Of a DNA stretch of 64,000 nucleotides, positions 26,925 to 35,600 are shown piece by piece (the first letter of the stretch is position 1; each line of letters starts with the position of its first letter). The notes beneath the pieces were generated by a model. The model was given only the letters and a program-made list of their open reading frames with translations, was not told where the DNA came from and ran no database searches. A program made the translations under genes and the position numbers. The stretch is from positions 140,976 to 204,975 of the forward strand of contig CAMAPT010000001.1 of assembly GCA_945860225.1 (NCBI GenBank), given 5' to 3'. The stretch comes from Chitinophaga pinensis. GTDB taxonomy: Bacteria; Bacteroidota; Bacteroidia; B-17B0; Aurantibacillaceae.

Positions 26925-28217
26925 ATGGGAATTTATAAAGAACTTATTGATAAAAAAACTTCCGTTGCCGTTATAGGATTAGGTTATGTTGGATTACCAA
27001 TTGCATTAGCTTTCGCTAAAAAAGTAAAAGTTATTGGGTTTGACATCAATGCGAAACGTGTAGAAATGATGAATAAAGGGATTGACCCAAGTAAAGAATT
27101 AACAAAAAAAGATTTTGCTAATTCCGACATCACTTTTACTCATAATCTAGAAGATTTAAAGCAAGCTAAATTCTTTATAATAGCTGTTCCTACGCCCATA
27201 GATGAACACAATTTACCAGATTTAAAACCTTTAATAGGAGCATCTACAACTGTGGGTAAAGTTCTAAAAAAAGGAGATTATGTCGTGTATGAATCAACAG
27301 TATATCCTGGTTGCACAGAAGAAGATTGTATTCCTGTGTTAGAAAAAGAATCTGGTTTAAAATTCATAAAAGATTTTAAAGTTGGTTATTCGCCAGAGCG
27401 TATTAACCCAGGAGATAAAGAGCATACCATTACCAAAATTTTAAAAATAGTTTCTGGATGTGATACCGAAAGTTTAGAAGAGATTGCTAAGACTTACGAA
27501 ATCATAGTGGAACCAGGAACTCACCGTGCACCAAGCATTAAAGTTGCCGAAGCTGCAAAAATTATAGAAAATACTCAACGTGACGTGAATATTGCGTTAA
27601 TGAATGAATTATCTATTATATTTTCTCGTTTAGGAATTAATACATATGATGTATTGGAAGCTGCTGGAACCAAATGGAATTTCTTGAGGTTTTTTCCAGG
27701 CTTGGTAGGAGGTCACTGTATAGGTGTAGACCCTTATTACTTAACTTATAAAGCCGAAGAATTGGGCTACCATGCTCGCGTTATTAATAGCGGTCGCTAT
27801 GTAAATGACAGTATGGGTTTTTATGTTGCTAAAACTTGTGTCAAAAAAATAATTGCTGCTGGAAAAAATATATCCAAATCAAAAGTATTAATCATGGGTG
27901 CTACATTTAAAGAGGATGTTAGCGACATTAGAAATAGCAAGGTGGCGGATATTGTTAAAGAGTTAAAATCATTTGGAGTAAAAGTTGAAATTGTAGATCC
28001 GCAAGCAAATAGTGCCGAATTAAAACACGAATATGGTTTTGGTTTAAATAAATTAGCAAAAGGATACGATGGAGTTATTGTTGCTGTTAATCATAACGAA
28101 TACAAAACTTTAGATGAAAAGTTTTTCAAGTCTATTTTAGCAACTAAGGGGGTTTTAGTTGATATTAAAGGAATGTACAAAAACAAAATCAAAAATTTGA
28201 CTTATTGGAGTCTTTAA
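26925..28217 (+). CDS. UDP-N-acetylhexosamine 6-dehydrogenase, WbpA/TviB-like
   Basis: A 430-residue nucleotide-sugar dehydrogenase. The first Rossmann motif is GLGYVGLPIALAFAK near residue 17, the catalytic cysteine is in FPGLVGGHCIGVDPYYLT near residue 266, and the C-terminal NAD domain has IMGATFKEDVSDIRNSKV. The VPTPIDEHNLPDLKPL segment is typical of UDP-GlcNAc/GalNAc dehydrogenases. It oxidises C6 to give the uronic acid, the first step of the Wbp-type pathway encoded here. I cannot tell GlcNAc from GalNAc specificity. Confidence 0.9.
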   Translation: MGIYKELIDKKTSVAVIGLGYVGLPIALAFAKKVKVIGFDINAKRVEMMNKGIDPSKELTKKDFANSDITFTHNLEDLKQAKFFIIAVPTPIDEHNLPDLKPLIGASTTVGKVLKKGDYVVYESTVYPGCTEEDCIPVLEKESGLKFIKDFKVGYSPERINPGDKEHTITKILKIVSGCDTESLEEIAKTYEIIVEPGTHRAPSIKVAEAAKIIENTQRDVNIALMNELSIIFSRLGINTYDVLEAAGTKWNFLRFFPGLVGGHCIGVDPYYLTYKAEELGYHARVINSGRYVNDSMGFYVAKTCVKKIIAAGKNISKSKVLIMGATFKEDVSDIRNSKVADIVKELKSFGVKVEIVDPQANSAELKHEYGFGLNKLAKGYDGVIVAVNHNEYKTLDEKFFKSILATKGVLVDIKGMYKNKIKNLTYWSL

Positions 28218-28222
28218 ATATT

Positions 28223-28271
28223 AGATTTAAGAAGGGAGATTTAAGATTTCAATTCTTTACTTCTTAAATCT
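28223..28271. repeat. 12-bp inverted repeat with ATTTAAG motif
   Basis: AGATTTAAGAAG (28223-28234) and its exact reverse complement CTTCTTAAATCT (28260-28271) bracket 25 bases that hold another GATTTAAGATTT. It lies between the UDP-sugar dehydrogenase and queE. It could form a hairpin, but there is no clear T-tract. Related ATCTTAAATC motifs occur at 44581 and 62900. Confidence 0.6.
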
Positions 28272-28287
28272 TAATTCTTAATTGTAA

Positions 28288-28941
28288 ATGAATTATAAGT
28301 TAAGCGGATTAAATCCTGAACATCAACAACTACTAAATGATGGTAAGTTATTGCCTTTAATGGAAGAATTCTATACCATTCAAGGTGAAGGATTTAATAC
28401 AGGAAAAGCTGCCTATTTTATAAGGATTGGTGGATGTGATGTTGGTTGTCATTGGTGCGATGTAAAAGAAAGTTGGGATGCTACTTTACATCCCTTAACA
28501 TCCAGCTCAACTATTTTAGAACATGTGTTAGAAAGCAAAACTCCCGCAGTAGTAGTTACCGGCGGTGAACCATTAATCTATAATTTAGTTTACTTAACTG
28601 ATCTTTTAAAGCAAAACAATATTAAAACTTATATTGAAACCTCTGGAGCATATCCACTAAGTGGTAGTTGGGATTGGATTTGTTTATCTCCCAAAAAAAC
28701 AATGTTGCCAAAAGAAGAGAATTATTCAGTAGCTCATGAGTTAAAAATTATTGTATTTAATAAACATGATTTTATTTGGGCTGAAGAACAAGCCGCCAAA
28801 GTTGGACAGGATTGTTTTTTATATTTACAACCCGAATGGAGTAAACGAAAGGAAATAACACCATTAATTGTAGAATATGTAAAACAAAATCCTCGCTGGA
28901 TGATTTCGTTACAAACTCACAAATACATTGACATTCCTTAA
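28288..28941 (+). CDS. queE: 7-carboxy-7-deazaguanine synthase QueE
   Basis: A 217-residue radical SAM enzyme. It opens EEFYTIQGEGFNTGKAAYFIR, a QueE hallmark, and the iron-sulfur motif is GCDVGCHWCDVKESWD (C-x3-C-x2-C). VVTGGEPLI provides SAM binding. It rearranges 6-carboxytetrahydropterin to the 7-deazaguanine ring of queuosine. No other queuosine genes are adjacent. Confidence 0.95.
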   Translation: MNYKLSGLNPEHQQLLNDGKLLPLMEEFYTIQGEGFNTGKAAYFIRIGGCDVGCHWCDVKESWDATLHPLTSSSTILEHVLESKTPAVVVTGGEPLIYNLVYLTDLLKQNNIKTYIETSGAYPLSGSWDWICLSPKKTMLPKEENYSVAHELKIIVFNKHDFIWAEEQAAKVGQDCFLYLQPEWSKRKEITPLIVEYVKQNPRWMISLQTHKYIDIP

Positions 28942-28959
28942 TTTTTATTTTGTTAGGTG

Positions 28960-29901
28960 ATGAAAAAAATACTTTGTATAGATTCAAATCATGATATACT
29001 TCACGAAACATTAATTGATGCAGGTTTTCACTGTGATTTATTTTGGAATAAACCTAAAGAAGAATTAATTAAGTTATTACCTAACTATCATGCTGCTGTT
29101 ATAAGAAGTAAATTCAAATTCACTAAAGACATTTTGGATACAGCAACAAAATTACAATGCATTGGGCGTGTGGGTGCAGGGATGGAAAACATTGATGTAG
29201 TTTATGCAAAAAGCAAAGGTATTACTTGTGTAAGTGCTCCTGAGGGAAACCGGGATGCTGTTGGTGAACATACAGTAGGGATGTTACTCATGCTTTTAAA
29301 TAATTTGAAACGCAGCGATAACGAAGTTAGAAATGGTATCTGGAAACGTGCTGAAAATCGCGGCCACGAAATTTCAGGTAGAACCGTTGGTATTATCGGT
29401 TATGGTCAAATGGGCTCTGCATTTGCACAGCGTTTAAAAGGTTTTAATTGCGACATATTAGTTTATGACAAATATAAGACTGGTTTTGGAAATGAATTCA
29501 TCAAAGAATCTTCTTTGAATGAAATCTATGAAAAAGCTGATATAGTTAGTATTCACTTACCATTAACTGAGGAAACGAAATATTATATTAACGACGATTT
29601 TATTTCTTTTTTTAAAAAAAATATTTATATCATTAACACAGCTCGTGGAAAATGCTTAAACACATCTGACTTAGTAAAACACCTGAAAACAGGTAAAGTT
29701 ATTGGTGCTTGCTTAGATGTACTAGAATACGAATCCGGATCATTTGAAACTATTGATACCTCCACTCTACCTGAATCTATGCAATATTTATTAAAAAGTG
29801 AAAATGTTATATTAACTCCTCATATTGCTGGTTGGACTCATGAATCAAATTACAAAATGAGTAAGATAATAGCAGAAAAAATGATTCAAATTTTAAAATA
29901 A
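28960..29901 (+). CDS. D-isomer-specific 2-hydroxyacid dehydrogenase (SerA-like)
   Basis: A protein of about 313 residues. The ATG at 28960 is preferred over the GTG one codon upstream. The NAD-binding motif is GRTVGIIGYGQMGSAFAQRL; the catalytic Arg lies in INTARGKCLNTSDLV and the His in LTPHIAGWTHES. The sequence is closest to D-3-phosphoglycerate dehydrogenases, with no C-terminal ACT domain. It may supply 3-phosphohydroxypyruvate for serC (7626), but other substrates are possible. It follows queE by 18 bases. Confidence 0.85.
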   Translation: MKKILCIDSNHDILHETLIDAGFHCDLFWNKPKEELIKLLPNYHAAVIRSKFKFTKDILDTATKLQCIGRVGAGMENIDVVYAKSKGITCVSAPEGNRDAVGEHTVGMLLMLLNNLKRSDNEVRNGIWKRAENRGHEISGRTVGIIGYGQMGSAFAQRLKGFNCDILVYDKYKTGFGNEFIKESSLNEIYEKADIVSIHLPLTEETKYYINDDFISFFKKNIYIINTARGKCLNTSDLVKHLKTGKVIGACLDVLEYESGSFETIDTSTLPESMQYLLKSENVILTPHIAGWTHESNYKMSKIIAEKMIQILK

Positions 29902-29958
29902 ATTTTGCCTATCCCAACCTAACAACCTATATTGCTCCCTATAAAAAAATAATTATTT

Positions 29959-30513
29959 ATGGCTACCACATCAGATATTTCAAGAAACGCATTTATTAGA
30001 TACAACAACGAATTGCTTCAAATCATGGATTATGATCATATTACTCCAGGTAAAGGAAATGCAATTTATTCATTAAAATGCCGTAATGTTGAAACTGGTA
30101 AACAAAGTGAAGTTAGATTTCGTTCTGGCGAAAAAGTAGATTTAATCAGAGTTGACGAACACGAAATGCAATATCTTTATACAGAAGGGGATTTTTTAGT
30201 TTGTATGAATCAAGACACTTATGATCAATTGCATATACCTCAGCTATTATTTGCTGATAGTATTCAGTTTTTAGAAGAAGGAATGATTTTAAAAATTCGT
30301 TTTGACGAAAATGAAAAGCCATTAAATGGTTCTTTACCACTTTATACAGAATTAGAAGTAACTTACACGGAAGAAGGTGTAAAAGGTAAATCTTTAAAAA
30401 TTGCTGAAGTTGGTAATGGCATTAAAATACAAGTTCCTATTTTTGTATCGATAGGCGATAAACTTAAAATAAATACAGAAACAGGTGAATATGTTGAACG
30501 AGTGATGAAATAA
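29959..30513 (+). CDS. efp: Translation elongation factor P
   Basis: A 184-residue EF-P with its three beta domains: KOW-like N terminus, central OB and C-terminal OB (KIAEVGNGIKIQVPIFVSIGDKLKI). The functional loop is ITPGKGNA with Lys32 at the position that is beta-lysylated or otherwise modified in many bacteria. EF-P relieves ribosome stalling at polyprolines. No EpmA, EpmB or EarP gene is visible nearby, so the modification state is unknown. Confidence 0.97.
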   Translation: MATTSDISRNAFIRYNNELLQIMDYDHITPGKGNAIYSLKCRNVETGKQSEVRFRSGEKVDLIRVDEHEMQYLYTEGDFLVCMNQDTYDQLHIPQLLFADSIQFLEEGMILKIRFDENEKPLNGSLPLYTELEVTYTEEGVKGKSLKIAEVGNGIKIQVPIFVSIGDKLKINTETGEYVERVMK

Positions 30514-30561
30514 TATTTTTTCACTATTCTTAGGTCATTACCTATTTTTATTTTTCACTAT

Positions 30562-31578
30562 TTATTTTATCTGACAATCTAAACCGTACAATCCTTGTTC
30601 TGTCATCATCCATCGTTTATTAATCATATCAAAAGAGGTTAAATCATTAACATTTTCACTATCATATAACATATATTTTAAGGTGGAATCGATAAAAACC
30701 ACTTTTCCTACAGGTAATTTTAATATGATAAATAAATCTTGTTCCCTAAACTTGTTAAAATTCTTCACTTTAAAAAACTCATCAAAAATTAATAAACTAT
30801 CTTTTTGAATAATTTGGTAAGAAATATGTTTGGCTCTCATTGAAGCTGAATTTTCATCCTTCCCATAAGATTCCTTAATCATCAACACACCAATTTCATT
30901 GTTTTGTGATTTAATAACAGATAGTTTAGGAAATCCAAGCAAATTATTCCCGAATTTATTGGTTTGAATTTTATAAGTACCAAATAATTTAAATTCGAAA
31001 GAATTTTGCTTAGACATAAGTTTATCGTCATGTTCGATGCTTACCGCTCGTTTCATAGCAAGAATCAAGGTGTCTTTTTGAATAATTGGCACAAATTCTC
31101 TCACTTTCACAAATTGACTGAAATCTTTTCCAGTTCGAAAACTTATATAAATTAAAATAAAGAACCCGGATAACCATATTATTCCTGAAATAAAATTAAT
31201 CCATCGTTTATGATACTCAATACTGAAAATCAGTTTTAACGATTTATAGATTAGCATTAAAATCGGTATACCTATAAAAACTGCTATACCTATTAATCCT
31301 AAATAAAAATCCCGACCATCTTCTAGTATCAAATCAATCCATTTTTGAATTTTAATATGATTACTGATAAAGGAAATACCAAACAACGCTGATAAAAACA
31401 CGAATAAAAAAACAAGACTAAATAATAAAGTAAAAAATCCAATGATTTTGGAAACAACCTTATAAAGCTTGGTTAACCCAATAGTTATATACCTACTAAT
31501 TTTTTTAATCTTGCGACGGGACAAATGTCGATTTCGTTCGTTAAGATTTATATGTTCTATCTTAATTTTTGGCTTCAT
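30562..31578 (-). CDS. Membrane protein resembling the membrane region of Bacteroidota PspC proteins
   Basis: A 338-residue protein. After a basic, Arg/Lys-rich N terminus (residues 1-45) come three to four hydrophobic segments: about 45-70, 92-117 and 130-150. The pattern GIPILMLIYKSLKLIFSIEYHKRW, followed by a GIIWLSGFFIL helix and an FRTGKDF segment, is like the membrane part of Bacteroidota PspC-domain proteins. The PspC N-terminal domain itself is absent. The remaining ~185 residues are soluble and probably extracytoplasmic. I cannot assign a function. It converges with efp and diverges from the TerC gene. Confidence 0.65.
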   Translation of the reverse strand: MKPKIKIEHINLNERNRHLSRRKIKKISRYITIGLTKLYKVVSKIIGFFTLLFSLVFLFVFLSALFGISFISNHIKIQKWIDLILEDGRDFYLGLIGIAVFIGIPILMLIYKSLKLIFSIEYHKRWINFISGIIWLSGFFILIYISFRTGKDFSQFVKVREFVPIIQKDTLILAMKRAVSIEHDDKLMSKQNSFEFKLFGTYKIQTNKFGNNLLGFPKLSVIKSQNNEIGVLMIKESYGKDENSASMRAKHISYQIIQKDSLLIFDEFFKVKNFNKFREQDLFIILKLPVGKVVFIDSTLKYMLYDSENVNDLTSFDMINKRWMMTEQGLYGLDCQIK

Positions 31579-31830
31579 TTAATTCACCAATATAAATTCT
31601 ACTGAAACAACCTTTTAGATTCTATACTTTACTTCTTTACAATTCAAGCAAAGATGTTAAAAATATTGGATTAATCTATTAGTAAAACATATAATGTTTT
31701 AAAAACCATAGTTATCATTCGTGATAATAATATTACTATAATTATTCGAAAATTAACCTTTTGATACGTAAAGAAGAGTTTTTTAGGTAAAGATTCAAAA
31801 AGCAAGTATATTTATCGCTCAATTTAAAAT

Positions 31831-32625
31831 ATGCACAATTTTGCTACTGATCTATCTAGTTTATTGTCTGTAAATGGACTTATAACCTTGTTTACATTAA
31901 CTATTCTTGAAATCATTTTAGGAATCGACAATATTATTTTCATTTCAATAGCCGTAGATAAGCTTCCTAAAGAAAAGCAATCAAAAGCAAGAACTATTGG
32001 ACTCTTGCTGGCTTTGGCCGTGCGCACAGTTTTATTGTTTTTCGTAGGTTACATCGCCGGACTAAAAGAACCTTTTTTCCATCTAGGTGATTATGGTATA
32101 TCCGGGAAAGCACTAATTTTATTAGGAGGTGGATTATTTTTATTAATCAAAACTTGGCAAGAAATACAAGAGCACATTCAGGGCGACGAAGATGAAATAG
32201 GTCATGGAAAAGCAGGTAAATCAACATTTAAAGCCATTATCATGCAAATTATTATCATTGATTTCGTTTTTTCATTCGATAGCATTTTAGCGGCGGTAGG
32301 TCTTTCAGGAGTTGTTTTAATTATGGTATCAGCAGTTGTTGTATCTATGCTACTAATGATTCTGTTTTCTGGACTTGTTGCTGATTTTATAAATAAAAAT
32401 CCTGGCATAAAAATGATAGCTTTAACTTTTTTATTGGTAATTGGAGGTATTTTAGTTGCAGAAGCCTTAATTGATAGTTATAATACTACGTTACCGCATG
32501 AAAATCACTTTGAATTGAACAAAAATTATGCTTACGTAGCATTAGCTTTTGCAATGTTAATAGAGCTATTTAATATTAAAGAACGAAAAGTTAAACGTTC
32601 AAAAGATTTCACTCAAAAAGATTAA
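31831..32625 (+). CDS. TerC family integral membrane protein
   Basis: A 264-residue membrane protein with about seven helices. The opening TLTILEIILGIDNIIFISIA carries the conserved acidic E-x(5)-D-N motif, and the second half has IIIDFVFSFDSILAAVGLS, the matching D-x-x-F-S-x-D-S motif. These paired acidic residues suggest metal transport; several family members export manganese or calcium. Relatives were first found in tellurite-resistance loci, but this one is not in a ter cluster. It converges with the porU gene. Confidence 0.9.
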   Translation: MHNFATDLSSLLSVNGLITLFTLTILEIILGIDNIIFISIAVDKLPKEKQSKARTIGLLLALAVRTVLLFFVGYIAGLKEPFFHLGDYGISGKALILLGGGLFLLIKTWQEIQEHIQGDEDEIGHGKAGKSTFKAIIMQIIIIDFVFSFDSILAAVGLSGVVLIMVSAVVVSMLLMILFSGLVADFINKNPGIKMIALTFLLVIGGILVAEALIDSYNTTLPHENHFELNKNYAYVALAFAMLIELFNIKERKVKRSKDFTQKD

Positions 32626-32630
32626 AATTA

Positions 32631-32658
32631 TTATTATCAGGCAATTATCTGATAATAA
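32631..32658. terminator. Inverted repeat between terC and the sortase gene, probable bidirectional terminator
   Basis: The exact 10-base arms TTATTATCAG (32631-32640) and CTGATAATAA (32649-32658) have an 8-base loop. It overlaps the last codons and stop of the sortase gene on the minus strand and follows the TerC stop by 6 bases. The U-tracts are weak, so termination efficiency is uncertain. Confidence 0.45.
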
Positions 32659-35600
32659 CAATTTTACCGTATCCTTTTCTAAAAAAATCATCTCCTTCTG
32701 TAGTTCGCATGTCAATAGCCTTGCCATTATGTCGGACCATTACCTTATATAAATAGACTCCATTTGCTAATTTATCTCCAAATTCGTCTTTTCCATCCCA
32801 TTCATAATTGGTCACATTCCTACCTACACGTATCGTTCCTAATTCATCTTTTGTTATTTCCTTTACTACTTTCCCTGTTATGGTCATAATTTGTATCGTA
32901 AATATATCAGGCACCTCAGAACCTGTTAAAGTAAAAACAAATTTAGTAGAGGTACTAAATGGATTTGGATAATTAAATACTTGAGTAATCGTTTGCTTAT
33001 TAACAACTTCAAACTGTATAGAATAATCTATAGCTCCCGAAACATTCTTACTCCTATCCGTGGCCTTAATACTTAAAGTATATTTCCCATCCATTAATAA
33101 TTCAGGGTGCCATTCTACCCTACATGTATTATCGGGTAATTGTGCAGGGACAAAGATTAAATCCTTACTAAAATTCAATCGTTGATTTATAGATTGATTA
33201 GGGTATTTGATAGCTAAAGTGAAAGCTCCTGTATCGTTTAGCGCTAAAAATTTATTTTCATCCTTGAGGGTTATCAAAATTTTTGGCTTTGAAGAAATGA
33301 TATCTCCATTTAAAATATGCATGCCATCAATTGTAACATCTAATAAAGGATTTGTTTTATCTCTATTGACAAAAAATGGTATTTGAGCCACATTGTTAAA
33401 ATGATATTGCTCCAGCTGATATCTTGAATTTGATGGAGAATTGACATCAACCCAGAGTTGATTTAATCCGGAAAAATTAAGTGTATTAAAATGAATGGTG
33501 TCAATTAATATTTTATCTGTTGAAAATGAATTAGGCTTAAGCTTGCTTGGCAATTGATGTTTTATGCGATGTGCATCTTGTATGAAATATGTAAATTCTA
33601 TACTATCGTTAAAATCAGTCATTCCGATATTTTCAACCGGTAAGTGAATAATTAAATCATCACCCTCTGTTATCGAGTTCGAAATACTATTATTGAGATA
33701 TTGATTTTGTGGATTAATGGCACATTCTGGAATTGGGTCATAAATTACCTGCCATTTTTTAAGTTGTGGGGCTAGGTGAAACATATTGTCAGACAAAAAA
33801 GCTATCAATTTAATTTTAGGATATATCCTAGCATCTATCAAATTATTTAAATTGTAAAAATTTAAATCCGATTTATCATAATTAGCAAGTGTATCAATCA
33901 TTCCATTTGATTTTACACCAATAATTTTCAATTTAATTTCATCATTCGCAGAGTTATTATTTTGTGACGAATAATTCCAATGTAAACTATGCCACTTGGT
34001 TGTTGGACCAATTAGGTCTGATTCTATAAAACCTTGATTCCATTTCGTTACTAATGTATCTGTTAACACTATTTTACTGTTGACGGACGTGCCAATCACT
34101 TCTTGTCCGCAACCTACAAAAGGATTTTTCCTTTTTTTACCAAAAACGATAACAGGTACTGAGTCTCCTACTGTTCTCAAACTATACCCCCCAAAACTTT
34201 CAAATGCCTCATATAATGAAGAGCTAAATGTACTAGAGCGATGAGTATTGCTACTGTAAGCCAAAACATAATTATTTATTGGTACGGTATTTAAAAAATT
34301 TTGTAAATCATTCGTCCAGGCCAAATTAGTACCACAAAATGTAGAAGGACCAAAATCAAAAGAAGCTCTTTTTTCATTAGGAAAAGCTAAACAATTATTA
34401 TAAGGTTGCGCAAAAGTATAACCACCCGAAACAGAAGATGTCCAAGGTTCAGTTGATATAGAATCAAACACGGCCACAGACCAACCATCATTAGTATTGA
34501 AATTATAATTAGATTTAATAATATTATTTAACGTATATCTTATGCCATATAGGTTGGAACTTTTATATTCATTATTGCAAGAGATGCCAATTTTGTTGTT
34601 AAAAAAATCAAAAGAACGCTTATCCCTAATATAATTCACATATTGGTAACGGTCATTTTTAAATTGATTAAAATGGGCTTGAGACCAACCTATTTTACTT
34701 CCTATCACCTGAAAAGAACTTTCTCGCCACATATAGCTATCTGTTGATGCAACAGAATCTTTAGATATTCTCCAAAAATAAACTGTGCTGTCCTTAAAAG
34801 GTAAATTTACCGTCCACTTTACAACACCTCCCTTACTATTTATAAGAATAGATTGAATTGGACGCGCAAATGAATCGCTAGTATCTAATTGTAATTTGTA
34901 ATTTGTAGCCACTGCAAATGGATCGATTGTACTCGCCTTTAGAGTAATTTGATTCGTGTAAGGAATTATTGCATATTGATAAGGAAATACAGGAATAGCA
35001 TCACCCCCAGGAATCATTAAATCTGTATATCCTCCGGTTGTATTATTGAGCTCTGATAATTCATCAATTTCTGACCACGCATCAATAAATACCTTAAAGC
35101 GATTAAGGCCAATATGTTTGGTAACATCTTTAGAAATAAATAAATGCATTGTATCTATATTAAACGGAACTTTGAATCGTTTGTAATAGATCGCTGAATC
35201 GCCTGTCGGAAAAACATGTTCAATCTTTACTATAAATGAATCACGAATAGCTTTAGCATTATTTTTAATGATAACATTTATTCCAATTGAATCAACATAG
35301 GTAGATGTATTAAAATATACGGAAGAATGAGTGATTTCATAATCAGGTTTATCAAAGCCATTCAATTTTACAGAAGGATCACCTTCCAAAGTCATTTCTA
35401 AATTCGTAATTTCTTGTAATTGATCTTTAGAAGAATTTTCACACGAACTTTTTACGGCATCTCCCACACCAGAATAGTAAGATTCTTTAGATAATGATTT
35501 ATAGATTCCCTTTGAATAATTATAAAGTGTATTTATTAATCCATATGATGAAGACGCCACAAACCCAATACTCCCTTTTTTGTTGATAAGAGTAAAATTT

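Noticed and set aside
31831..32625. TerC gene as part of a tellurite-resistance or phage-defence ter cluster
   Set aside because: None of TerA, TerB, TerD, TerE or TerZ genes is adjacent, and TerC alone is a common housekeeping metal transporter.
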